In this document: in pieces, positions 22,801 to 33,597 of the stretch
Numbering within the stretch: the stretch's first letter is position 1
How the letters are laid out: every line of letters starts with the position of its first letter
DNA from: Owenia fusiformis
Lineage: Eukaryota; Annelida; Polychaeta; Sabellida; Oweniidae
Assembly: GCA_903813345.2 (NCBI GenBank)
Contig: CAIIXF020000011.1
Span: forward strand, 28,452,166-28,516,165
Direction of reading: 5' to 3'
DNA length: 64,000 nucleotides
Made by a program: the position numbers and the translations under genes
Notes under the pieces: generated by a model
What the model saw: the letters and a program-made list of their open reading frames with translations, nothing else
What the model was told of the DNA's origin: nothing
Databases searched by the model: none

Positions 22801-23039
22801 GTGGGAAAGATTGACAAGCTATTTCAAATGAAAATTTACTTGTTTATCAGTGTTGATAAAGATGGAGAAATTAACTTTATAGTAGAAGATCTCTATTATG
22901 AGATCATTGCAAAATACGGTGATGATAATGAAATTGTGATGAGAAAATGTGTAGGGGATAATTACACATTTATAGCTCATAGTAACAACTTTGAGTTTTA
23001 TAAATCTGCAGACGACATGTCGATTGGGATATATGACTC
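22801..23039 (+). CDS. Exon-like frame in duplication unit A, unknown protein
   Basis: Bounded by TTGCAG and GTAAGT, encoding about 79 residues that start VGKIDKLFQMKIYLFISVD and continue acidic and hydrophobic. No family recognised. A second possible exon lies about 440 bases downstream (23477 onward). Compared with unit B, nearly all differences change the residue, so coding constraint is doubtful. Confidence 0.4.
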
Positions 23040-24314
23040 GTAAGTAAAATTGTTTTATTTTATTCAAATAATAAAAAGATAATAATTTATAATTGCAAAC
23101 TTATAAAAAATCATTTTTATTTCAAGCAATACTGTTAAAGTAATTTAGCAAACAAGATCACTTTTTTCATTGTAACCTCTTTTTCATTTCAAATCAACTC
23201 TGTTCAATTATATTAAAAATAAACTAAATTATCAGGTCCAAAAAGCTGTGTGTATGTTAAAAATGGACTGATTGAGATGATGATAAAAATAAAATGTTTA
23301 AACCTTAACGTGTAAAGATGAATTTCATCGTTTTAAAAAATGATAATTTTACATGATACTTCTTTATTTTGTTTTTTTGCCATTTCATTTTGATTTGCTT
23401 ATAAAAATTTTGACTTGCAAATAAAAAATAAGTCCTCGTGTCATTATAGTAATATTATACATATTGATTTTCAAGGGTCGGAGTATGTTACACTCCTAAA
23501 GAGATGCATGACAGATACTTCAGGATAGGATTTCCATTTTTTCTTCTAAAAAAGGGTTATATACAATTTACTATTTACAATATAAGATAATAATAAAATT
23601 AAAACAAAGAATGCAATGCATAATCATGATAAAAATCATGGACAAGTTTTTATTCAAAAAAAAGTAAGTCAACTGAGGTTTAATATGCAAATACTTTTTA
23701 AAAATCTCACTAAAAACGAGTAATAGTGACATTTTAAAGCTAGATATAAACTCTTTTTAATGTTTAAAAGAAAAATAGAGAACCTATTAAAAGTATGAGA
23801 GTTTTAAGTGAAATGATTTATTTTATTTTTCAAGTGGACAAATGACGCAAAGAGGAGGATTTAATGCATTACAAAGGGCACTAATAAACTCTTTTATAAA
23901 CATTTACCTAAATCTTAAATATGACATTACATTGATAATATAAAACAAAACAAATTGTTACAATTTATTTTCATCATCAAGAAAATGAAATAGAAATAGA
24001 CTAAGTTAGCAAACATACAATACAATGTTCAATTGGAAAAGTAAAACAAGCGTGTTAGATTTATATGTGATTATTTGAGTTTCACACATTAGTTAAGTAG
24101 GTGTTAATTATATTTGATGTTTGTATTTTATTTTGTCAAGAAATTGAATTATTTCAAATGCAAGATTTACATGTGATTATTTAAGTTTCACACATTAGTT
24201 TAGCAGGGGTTAACTGTATTTGATGTTTGTATTTATTTTGTCAAGAAATTTAATTATTTCGAACGCACAACATACTTTCATTTGTATTCGTGCATTTATT
24301 CATTTTCGTTGCAG

Positions 24315-24553
24315 TTGGGAAAGATTGACAAGCTATTTCAAATGAAAATTTACTTGTTTATCAGTGTTGATAAAGATGGAGAAATGAACTTTATAGTCGA
24401 AGATCTCTATTATGAGATCATTGCAAAATACAGTGATGATAATGAAATTGTGATGAGAAAAAGTGTAGGGGATAATTACACATTTATAGCTCATAGTAAC
24501 AACTTTGAGTTTAATAAATCTGCAGACGACATGTCGATTGGGATATATGACTT
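24315..24553 (+). CDS. Exon-like frame in duplication unit B, unknown protein
   Basis: Paralogue of 22801-23039 with the same acceptor and donor. I count seven substitutions: V/L, I/M, G/S, C/S, Y/N and S/L changes and one silent change. This excess of replacements suggests drift rather than selection. Confidence 0.4.
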
Positions 24554-25470
24554 GTAAGTAAAATCGTTTTATTTTATTCGAATAATAAAAAGATAATAAT
24601 TTATAATTGCAAACTTATAAAAATTCATTTTTAATTCAAGCAATACTGTTAAAGTAATTTAGCAAACAAGATCACTTTTTTCATTGTAACCTCTTTTTCA
24701 TTTCAAATCAACTCTGTTCAATTATATTAAAAATAAACTAAATTATCAGGTCCAAAAAGCTGTGTGTATGTTAAAAATGGACTGATTGAGATGATGATAA
24801 AAATAAAATGTTTAAACCTTAACGTGTAAAGATGAATTTCATCGTTTTAAAAAATTAGATAATTTTACATGATACTTCTTTATTTTGTTTTTTTGCCATT
24901 TCATTTTGATTTGCTTATAAAAGTTTTGACATGCAAATAAAAAATAAGTCCTCGTGTCATTATAGTAATATTATACATATTGATTTTTAAGGGTCGGGTA
25001 TGTTACACTCCTAAAGAGATGCATGACAGATACTTCAGGATAGGACTTCCATTTTTTCTTCTAAAAAAGGGTTATATACAATTTACTATTTACAATATAA
25101 GATAATAATAAAATTAAAACAAAGAATGCAATGCATAATCATGATAAAAATCATGGACAAGTTTCTATTAAAAAAAAGTAAGTCAACTGAGGTTTAATAT
25201 GCAAATACTTTTTAAAAATCTCACTAAAAACGAGTAATAGCGACATTTTAAAGCTAGATATAAACTCTTTTTAATGTTTAAAAGAAAAATAGGGAACCTT
25301 TTAAAAGTATGAGAGTTTTAAGTTAAATGATTTATTTTATTTTATTTTTCAAGTGGACAAAGGACGCAAAGAGGAGGATTTAATGCATTACAAAGGGCAC
25401 TAATAAACTCTTTTATAAACATTTACCTAAATCTTAAATATGACATCACATTGATAATATAAAACAAATT

Positions 25471-25476
25471 GTTACA
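25471..25476. repeat. Target-site duplication, left (GTTACA)
   Basis: GTTACA directly precedes the left terminal inverted repeat and recurs exactly after the right one at 33959-33964. A 6-bp duplication is the known hallmark of Polinton/Maverick integration. Confidence 0.85.
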
Positions 25477-25837
25477 ACTACTTACTAGTCGAAGATAGAC
25501 CCACAATAGAGGGGGTAAACAAAGGTGAACAATGGTTAATCCCCGAAGTCAATATTTACATTTGGGATTAAGTCTACGGGGAACGTGAGGGAACAATAGA
25601 CGGGGATTTTAGCGTGTGATTTTTCGGCTGCCTGGGGGTAAAATCGGGGCGTTTCCCTAAGGGGTGAGGCGGAAAGGGCGCGGTCGCCTCAGGGGGTGAG
25701 GTCGGTCCCCGGCTGTACTTGTCGCGCCGCGTCGAACGGCGCAAACCCCGAGCCCGTGGGACCAGGGGTTCTCGAGATAGGGGCGACAGGCGAGGGGGGT
25801 TTATTTCCCCAGTAAACAGGCAGACGGCAACAATATA
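25477..25837 (+). repeat. Terminal inverted repeat, left (361 bp)
   Basis: Starts ACTACTTACTAGTCGAAG and matches the reverse complement of 33598-33958 almost throughout. It is much more GC-rich than the surroundings. The top strand carries many runs of three to five G (25595-25800), so it has quadruplex potential. Confidence 0.9.
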
Positions 25838-26643
25838 GGCAACGATCGATGTAGATATAAAAAACTCTTAAACACCAATGTCGGAAAAAAATTAACTTAG
25901 ATTCGAGAGAAAATTGTTAAAGAACCCGACCGACTAGCAGCTATACATACTGTATCTATCTAGCTATCTATCTATCTATCGAAGTACGTAGGTTTCGAAG
26001 TTTACGTAGAAAATACTAAAAACGAGATCAAACTTATGTACTATACTCGAAATCGCAAAAACCTAGGCTTCAGTTATGAGAGTTTTATTAATTATCGCCC
26101 AATGCAATATTTTCAGCCGCACCCGAACGGAGGGGTCCGCGTCTATCCTCACAATATATTTAACTGGCCAAGTAGGCGATGTAGACTTCAAATAGATCCT
26201 ATATATCATAGCATTTCGTTTAATATTGCATCTGCGTTTTGTTTGCTCATACACACGAACTATTATTATATGGCCGCGTCTCAGTACTAAATAAATATGC
26301 TATGCTGCGATGCGATCTGATTGTATATTGTCAAGATGAAATAATATTAAAGTGGATGGATTAATAATTTGTAAGACCACCATAAATGTTAGCCCGTTCA
26401 GTTTAGGTTTTAATGTTTCGATACGATTCCAATAACAATTTATATTGCCATAATTGCATCATTTTCGATCATATGCCAAATATGGTCGTCTACAGTACAT
26501 TTGCATGTTTATTGTTTTGATTGGTTGTTTTTCTTAAACCAGACAGAGTACTCAAGTATAAGTATATAAAGAAAGGATTATCAAAATTTGTTTTCTGTAA
26601 AAAAAATTTGCTCTGCCAGTTAAAGCAGTATTATTTTAACAAT
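25838..26643. other. Left internal non-coding region
   Basis: Holds a TATC microsatellite (25954-25980) and an 84-codon frame at 26036-26290 without a recognisable domain. Probably regulatory or spacer sequence of the element. Confidence 0.4.
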
Positions 26644-27306
26644 ATGGGTGATGATAGAATGTCTTGTGACTTGACAAAAACTATGATTCTCATTGAGATG
26701 CTTCTCTCTAAGACATTTTTAAACCCTGAAATTCAATGGTCAGGAACAACCTTTAATCGTGATCATTTCAGTTCAGATAATGAGGCAGAACAACAAACCG
26801 TGGATGGTGTATTAAAAATTACAGCCAATTTTAACAAGTCGCTGATATTCTTGGACTTCATGAAACCAATGTTGAAAATACTCAATGTCATATCAGAAAC
26901 CATGATAAAGAACTGTATTCGCTGTGTTCTAGGAAAATCAAATATTGAACGATGCAAAATATCATTTATTCATGAAAGCGAAGATGACACCAGCACTGAT
27001 GCTAAAGTTGATGACCCTAAAAAGAGCAGACTTTGGGAGGTTACCAAGTACGTCGATGATGATGGAATTACTAAAAAGATGACTTTTTCACTTAAATATT
27101 GTGGACTTTTTAAACCGATCTTTGACCAATCAGAACTGAAACAAATGTATACAAATCAGATCGAAATCATTAAATTGCTTATCCCCGAAGCTGTATTCAA
27201 TGTTTTAGGAGATGACGCATTCTCATCTGAGAGGTGGGTTTTCGATACTTACGAAGAGGGACTAGATTTGACACTCGCTGCCGATTTAATTAAAGCGTGT
27301 TTTTAA
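26644..27306 (+). CDS. Unknown 220-residue protein of the Polinton-like element
   Basis: The frame is open from 26521, but the first plausible start is ATG 26644 (MGDDRMSCDLTKT). The product is mixed alpha/beta in character. It has a helical hydrophobic segment around residues 55-85 (LIFLDFMKPMLKILNVI), a CIRCV cysteine pair, an acidic loop (ESEDDTSTDAKVDD) and a conserved-looking C-terminus rich in acidic and aromatic residues (WVFDTYEEGLDLTL). I do not recognise the family. By position it takes the place of a structural or replication gene. A capsid-related or nucleic-acid-binding role is conjecture. Confidence 0.55.
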   Translation: MGDDRMSCDLTKTMILIEMLLSKTFLNPEIQWSGTTFNRDHFSSDNEAEQQTVDGVLKITANFNKSLIFLDFMKPMLKILNVISETMIKNCIRCVLGKSNIERCKISFIHESEDDTSTDAKVDDPKKSRLWEVTKYVDDDGITKKMTFSLKYCGLFKPIFDQSELKQMYTNQIEIIKLLIPEAVFNVLGDDAFSSERWVFDTYEEGLDLTLAADLIKACF

Positions 27307-28593
27307 TAAAATATCGATGATGAATAGTTGTATGAACATAAAGTCACGAGAGATGCTAGGTTATTACACCTTCTAGGGTCGGCTTTACATTGAGTTCAAT
27401 GGTGAAAGCTTGCAATAAACACTTAATTTCATGATTTATCAAAGAGTGTTGGTTGTATCTATCTGAAACTTGAATGGCGTACTGTTGGATGACCCTGTCA
27501 ATGTACATATTGTGATTTAACATGAAAATTGCTGGAAAACACATAAATTTTATTTAGAAATAAAATGATTTAAAAAAATGTATTTTAAACCATGTTCGTG
27601 TTTGATGAAATATATTGGGCTCAACCCATGTTTAACGAAGTTGCAATTTTAAACATTAGAAAGCCCCCCCCCCTGGAGTTTTTGAATGGAACAAAGTATT
27701 TCACCTAGTATGCATCGTGTTAACATTCACTATATAGCAATATTTAATAAGGGAAATTGTAAATGGTGGGGCGCATTTCAAAATTCTAATTAAAGCAAAG
27801 AGAATTAACAAACAATTGGAGGTTATGTCACACTCGCCCTTTGAACGTTATGTAAAAAGGCAAAACTGAAAATGCCCGTTAGAAAAATGTTTGAGAATAA
27901 ATAAACAAACATTAACGGAATTTGAATCTAAACATTAGAAGTCCCCTGGAGTTTGAATGGAGCAAAGTATTACGTCTATGGTGTTAACATTCGGTATATA
28001 GCAATCTTTTAAAATAAAATTGTAAATGGGGATACACATTCCAAAATTTAAATTAAAAAAGCATTGAGAGTTAACAAACAATTAATGTTTGGCAAAGCTG
28101 AATATAATATTTAAACGTAGTAATGAAGCTGTAATTTGATACACGAGAGAAGAAATTCAATACATTTTAATCAGAAATGAATTTAAATATGCGTGATGTG
28201 AACGGAAGTAACTGTTTGAAGTATTAACGCAACAATTGAGATCTAACGATTGGACGTTTACTTTCGATCTCACTCAGTTTAATTCTCCGAGTTAAAACTT
28301 TTACAAGTATGTACACTCTCCTCCAAAAGTTTGGTAAACGGGAGTTTTTTTTATCAGATTGTATACCGTAGCCTGTCGATGTTTAAATATCTTAATTTTT
28401 GTTTTGTTTTTCTTAATTACGTCAGCTCATAGTAAAATTAAATTAAATTTCTTTAAAAATATAATTGGCACTTTAAAGGCGTACAAAAAAGGGAAACTTT
28501 TGTTTTTGGTTTCTGGACCTTGCTGTATGGAAGGGAGTGTATCATTTTAAAAACATGCAACTTCATAAGTGAAAAATATTAGGTCTGTTAAAA
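27307..28593. other. Non-coding stretch of the element with a direct repeat
   Basis: No gene. Two related segments (about 27648-27745 and 27930-28020) share AACATTAGAAA, CCCTGGAGTTT, TGGAACAAAGTATT, GTGTTAACATTC and TATATAGCAAT in the same order, about 280 bp apart. A 63-codon frame at 28359-28550 has a hydrophobic start, but I cannot support it as a gene. Confidence 0.5.
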
Positions 28594-30854
28594 ATGGCCG
28601 ACAACGAGCTTATAGATAAGGTGCTATCTATCCACGATGTATCTGAATTGCAAAGATTTGCGAGGCAAAATGATATTCCTGAAAACGATCCAATTATTTA
28701 CATGAGATTCAACGAATTGTTGATACAAGAAGACGATTCTTACTTGCAAATGAATAACGAAGATGCACAACTTTTTACTAGACTGAATCAAATACATTCT
28801 ATCGAAGAGGTACAGTAGGGGTTTCAAAAATGGTCGAAATGACAATAGTACTTGCTTTGTTGTTTTAATGTTTAGTGAAAGGAATACATGAGATAAACTA
28901 TAAAAATATTAAAAATACACGGTCGTGTAAATCGTTAATTGGGATGTGTAGGTGAATTATAAGTATTTGAATCATCATGTATTCTTGTCAAATATTTCGC
29001 ATTTTATTTAATTTTAATTTTGTATCTTTCACAATTACATTTGGTACAGCTTAGCATTGATTAAACATCTACTCATTCTACAATTTTAAAACATTCTACG
29101 ATTGATCAATTTTCAATTTCTTTTTTTATAATTTCATAAAACAGCTCGATGATTTGAATGTTGACCATCCCTTTCTACGCTTGAGGAGAGAGGAATTACT
29201 AGAATCGTCTGTTCCGCAAGCTGACAATTTATCACTGCACGTTTCTATGGAAATTGATGATGATGTATCCCTAAATCAGCAGGGGGGTGCACTTTATGAC
29301 AGCGCGGATATGAATGACTATTATAGTTTGATAGAAGTACAACAAAAACACAGTGCCTATTTCAATGCAAATTCTACAGCTTATACATTAGAATTATTTC
29401 CACCAGAAGAAATAAATAATGATATTGCAAAGATTTTACAATTCTTCGATGCACTTATGACAGATATCATTCACACTGTCATGTTGACATACGATGGAAA
29501 CGACAGAGTTAGATTCATGATGGACTCCGTCAATTTATTGGCTCCTATTACAACAGGATTCATCACGAAAGACAATTTGACGTCAGGTCGTGTTTTAGAC
29601 GCAATCGAACGAGTTTGTCAGTCCAAAATGGACATATTCGGCGACGAAATGTTTACCTTATACGTCGACGTAATTCGGGCACCTTTGGGTGGCTATTTTA
29701 AATCATCTAAGTCCACCAAGCCATTAGATCACGATTCTTGGATGGCTAACAGTAAATGTATCATACCAGCGAAAAATTTTCAAACCGAAATTTGCTTTGG
29801 TGCAGCCCTTGCGATAGCCAAGGCCAAGAGCGATCTTAAATCGGGTCTTATTGACATGTTTTCGTACAGAAGAATCAGGGATAATAAATGCGATATGCAA
29901 GAAACAAAAGCACTTGAACTTTACAAGAAAGCAGGTGTCCCAGTTGGTGCGTGCGACTTTAGCACATACGACAAATTCATGAACATCCCTGAACTTAATG
30001 ATTATCAGCTAAAAATCATTGCAGGGGACAATTTGTTTCTGAAGGAAATTTACTGCCGGGGCCCTAACGTAGGACTCATTCAAGATAAAGCGCTTGCTCT
30101 TTACCTTAGAAATGGTCATTATTCTGTGATTACTAGCCTCATCGCTTTTTACAGATGCAAATCGTACTGTTATAGCTGCAATAAGGCTCTTCAAATTCCA
30201 TTATCACGGCACAGATGCCTCGCCCACTGCCCCTTATGCGAATCCAAAAGTGGCTGTAAAAATAAAAAGCCTGACTACAAATTATGCAGTTTTTGCAATA
30301 TCGCATTTTTAAATGCAACTTGCTACGATAATCATATAGTAAGTTTACAAAACGTCAATCATATTATAAGTTTTACCATCATTAAAAATAAGATAAATTA
30401 GATAATGTTTTTTAAAAAATTTCAAAATACTATCCCCCCCATTCCCTTATGTTTTTAATTGTATAAAGCTTAGGCTAATTTTTTTTCCTTTTTCTAATTA
30501 AATCGCGTGTTTACAGGAGCAAAATGTTTGCGAGCGCAAGAGAATTTGCCCAAAATGTCGAAGATTATATCTATTAAACGAGGTCAGATACGAAGAAGAC
30601 GGTCGTCCTTCAACCAAGACACATGAGTGTATGGAAGGGAGGTAAGTATGCCATTGTCAATTTTACACATAAATTCGATCCGACTTTAAAAATCAAATCC
30701 AGGGTTTGATATAAGTCCGCTTGTAACACAAAATGGTATTTGTTTATTTTTGCAAAGCTATTGCGTCAACATGAATTCGTGTTCAAGCATTTTTCGTTGC
30801 TTAGAGATGCGCATTTTGGAGACCAGAGATTGGTCAATGAAATGGGTTTGTTGA
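28594..30854 (+). CDS. Polinton-type protein-primed DNA polymerase B, N-terminal part only
   Basis: Exons at 28594-28809, 29145-30338, 30517-30641 and 30758-30854, with GT/AG borders and consistent phase. After an acidic N-terminus, exon 2 has a segment with FGAALAIAKAKSD, RRIRDNKCDMQETKALELY and KKAGVPVGACDF, then NGHYSVITSLIAFYRCKSYCYSC. This is the region preceding the exonuclease domain in Polinton polymerases. A dense series of CxxC and HxC pairs follows into exon 3 (CERKRICPKC, THEC) and exon 4 (YC). The frame ends at a TGA at 30852-30854. The exonuclease motifs, the polymerase palm (YxDTD, SLYPS) and the TPR regions are absent, so it cannot be a working polymerase. Exon 4 could instead use another frame open to 30973. 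Confidence 0.7.
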
Positions 30855-31016
30855 CTTTACCCCACACTTGGATGCAGTATAAAATACAGAATCGCGTTAA
30901 ATCTTTCCACTTTTTTCAAGGCAAAAACTTGAAAAATTTAGACTCATCTGCCGTATTGGTGTTCAACTTATAAGTTAACAAGTCAACTTCAAGTTAAAGT
31001 TAAATTCAAGTTCAAA

Positions 31017-32809
31017 ATGGCACAAAATAAGCAAACGGTAATTGTGCGATACAGTGTTGGCGCGACGTTTTTCGTCGCCGCAGTTCAACAAAAAAAGAGC
31101 TTCTATATGAGAGTAGAGAACTCGGAAGAAAACTTTTGCATTTCCGAAATGTGCTTAAGAAATCTATCGGTAAAGGAGGGGGACGTCCGAGAGGCGCTTG
31201 AAAACGCCTCCTTTCTACCGGTAGAGGTGGAAATAGGAACAGGGGTTAAACTTCATATATCAAAGGGCGTTGTGCGTCTACAACGCCACAGTGAAAAAAG
31301 AAAAAAAATCTTGGAGGAAATGTCGTTGCCATCAAAATGTTTCGTGGAGGTGCTAGACGCTTTAGGGGCGTTGAAAATTGCCATTGATGAATGCCGCAGG
31401 CAGACGCAGGCTGCAAAAAAACGAAAGGCGGAGACCCTCTTAAATTCGTCTTCGGACAACGATTTAGATGTCGTGAAACGATCCAAGAGCAGACCAAGGA
31501 GGGATCAAGGGGATGATCTCCCGTGTAAAATAGATCTGAAGAATATGTTGGTGAGTAAAACATTTTGCCTTTTAATAAATTATTTTTATCACGTGAAAAT
31601 ATTAGGACAAAATTGAGAAAAAACATAACAAAAATATGTGAGCAATATTTTTCAAAAGAATAATAAACATAAAAATTAAAGTAGAAAACGTACAAACTAA
31701 ATATCTTATTTAACTATACCATAGCTGAATATTTTACATTCTAAATAATTGGTCTAAATAATTTGTCTGAATAATTTACTTGCATATTCAAATGTACGTA
31801 ACAATATTAGATCATGTAGAAGCTATTTGATTCAAATACTGAATTTATTACAATATCTTGAATTTTTTTTATTATTTTATTTTCAGAAATCTACGCCTAG
31901 AAAAAAGCTAGACAGATGGGAGTCCGAAGAGGACTCATTGACGAACTCCCAACTGCAAGAGGTTAGTAATATGTTTAATGATTACTAGGATAATTAAAGG
32001 AAATATCATGTGTAATGCATCAATTGATAATTAAAATAAAAAAAGGGTTAGTAAAAACTGAATTTAACTTTGTTTTTCTCTAAACCATTTCTTGAAAACA
32101 TTCTGCAAAAACACTGTTTTTTAAGTAATGGTCACTAATTGACAACAATTTAATTTTTGATTATTATTTACCATAATTATAATTATAAACCATTTAGCGA
32201 ATTAACACTAGCTATTTTCTTACTTGTGGATTTTAGGTGTTCAACATCAGCGGAATCGAAATGTTTCCTCCTACCCCACCCCAGCAAGCCTCCGCCAATG
32301 CAGCTAGCGCCCCTAGCCAGCCACCAACCATTTCGAATACGAAGACGGGGTTTCAAAAGGCGACAGCTAGCGCCCATAGCCAAGCGACCATTTCGACTGC
32401 GGGGGCTAAGCCTCAAAAGTCGACATCTAGCGTCCCTAGCCAGCCGTCGACCAGTTCGAATACGAAGACGGGGTCTCAAAACCCGACAGCTAGCGCCCCT
32501 AGGCAGGCGGCACCCCAACTGCCGTTCCATAACGTCCCCGGACACCCATCCAACTCGAATACAGGGGTGTGGACTCGAAAACCGACAGCTAGCGCCCCTA
32601 GCCAGCCTCAGACCAGTTCAAATACGAAGACGGGGTCTCAAAACCCGACAGCTAGCGCCCCTAGGCAGCCTCAGACTAGTTCGAATACGAAGACGGGGTC
32701 TCAAAACCCGACAGCTAGCGCCCCTAGGCAGGCGGCACCCCAACTGCCGTTCCATAACGTCCCCGGACACCCATCCAACTCGAATACAGGGGTGTGGACT
32801 CGAAATTGA
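31017..32809 (+). CDS. Spliced unknown protein with C-terminal S/T/P repeats (393 residues)
   Basis: Exons 31017-31550, 31887-31961 and 32237-32809, all phase 0 with good GT/AG sites. Residues 1-110 form a compact, beta-rich looking domain beginning MAQNKQTVIVRYSVGATFF. A helical segment and a basic nuclear-signal-like stretch follow (AAKKRKAET, VKRSKSRPRR). Exon 2 is charged. Exon 3 is a low-complexity domain of serine, threonine, proline and alanine built of NTKTGSQNPTASAPRQ-type repeats. The stop (32807-32809) falls exactly where the adenain-like frame takes over. No family recognised. A DNA-binding or virion-core-like role would fit the basic region but is not shown. Confidence 0.55.
32482..32805 (+). 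repeat. Coding minisatellite with a 225-bp duplication
   Basis: A block of about 100 bp (from CCGACAGCTAGCGCCCC to GTGGACTCGAAA) occurs twice with no difference visible, offset by 225 bp, and shorter 60-66-bp units lie between. All length changes are multiples of three, so two overlapping frames stay open through the whole repeat. Confidence 0.8.
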
Positions 32810-33314
32810 GTACGTTTTGAAATGCAACGAGTACACAAAGAATCGTTTCTGCGGCGTCTACCCTAGTGATAAGATTCCTATGTTTACTTCCGGCCTTTCC
32901 TGCCAAATAATTGTCGCCAATAGTCAGAGATCGAATATGCCAGGAAAACATTGGCTATTATTCTTAGTACCTAAAGATGTCCACTCAGATATCTACTTTG
33001 TGGACTCATATGGGAAAAATGTGGACTTTTACAACTCCGACATCGGTCGGTACGCACATTTGTCGGATAGAAAGGTCCGGCATACAGGGATTACTCTACA
33101 AGGGTACGACACGAACGTGTGCGGCCAGTACACTATATATTTCGCCGTAGAATGGAGCAAAGGAAGGTCTGTGGAGGACATATTAACGGACTTTTCTGAA
33201 ATCACTCAAATGAACGATGCTCTCGTAGAGAGATACGTCAATACTCTTCCATTTTGCTGCCCTGGATCCAGGAAAGGACAAACTTGTAAAACTAAGCGAT
33301 CGTATGAAAATTAA
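32805..33314 (+). CDS. Adenain-like cysteine protease (Polinton PRO)
   Basis: The frame is open from 32157 to 33314; protease similarity starts at about 32805. Visible catalytic elements are GKHW with the histidine at 32949-32951, FVDSYG with an aspartate at 33003-33005, a glutamine in TLQGYD at 33099-33101 and the nucleophile in NVCGQY at 33120-33122. The Q-to-C spacing of seven and the H-to-D spacing of 18 agree with the adenovirus maturation protease family (C5). In Polintons and adenoviruses this enzyme trims capsid precursors. The active-site residues are intact. The frame is +1 relative to the upstream spliced ORF and has no obvious start of its own near the domain, so expression needs frameshifting, an upstream start in this frame (an ATG lies near 32299) or alternative splicing. 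Confidence 0.75.
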   Translation: MEYVLKCNEYTKNRFCGVYPSDKIPMFTSGLSCQIIVANSQRSNMPGKHWLLFLVPKDVHSDIYFVDSYGKNVDFYNSDIGRYAHLSDRKVRHTGITLQGYDTNVCGQYTIYFAVEWSKGRSVEDILTDFSEITQMNDALVERYVNTLPFCCPGSRKGQTCKTKRSYEN

Positions 33315-33597
33315 GAAACTAGTGTACTAGTGAACTTGTAAAAATTAGCACTATAAGGACTACTGTATATTTATTATATTATATCGATAGTGTTAAAGAG
33401 TACGTAGGGTCCAACTGAATGTGTATAATATATATGTATATACTGTATAACGTAGTAAACTTGCTAGCATAATAATAATTATTTTAGGTAGACACTGTAC
33501 CATTCCCTTCTTCTTTTTTGAAATAAAAATAAAAATTAGATTTTAGTCTTACAACGTTTTTTCTTGTTACTACAATCGTCAGTGGGCTATATACAGT

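Larger units (their letters stand above)
22562..25470. repeat. Tandem duplication, two units of about 1.43-1.5 kb
   Basis: Unit A (22562-23988) and unit B (23989-25470) are near-identical for most of their length. Unit B carries an extra internal copy of about 90 bp of its left part. Each unit contains one exon-like open frame and a second possible exon (VCYTPKEMHDRYFR). The element at 25477 is inserted at the right end of unit B, and its right flank (33959 onward) resumes the same kind of sequence. Confidence 0.85.

Noticed and set aside
31246-31695. Long minus-strand frame opposite the spliced element protein
   Set aside because: No domain; it is the mirror of a well-supported plus-strand coding exon with splice sites.
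32183-32545. Arginine-rich minus-strand frames across the coding minisatellite
   Set aside because: They are a consequence of the repeat composition; both plus-strand frames have better support.
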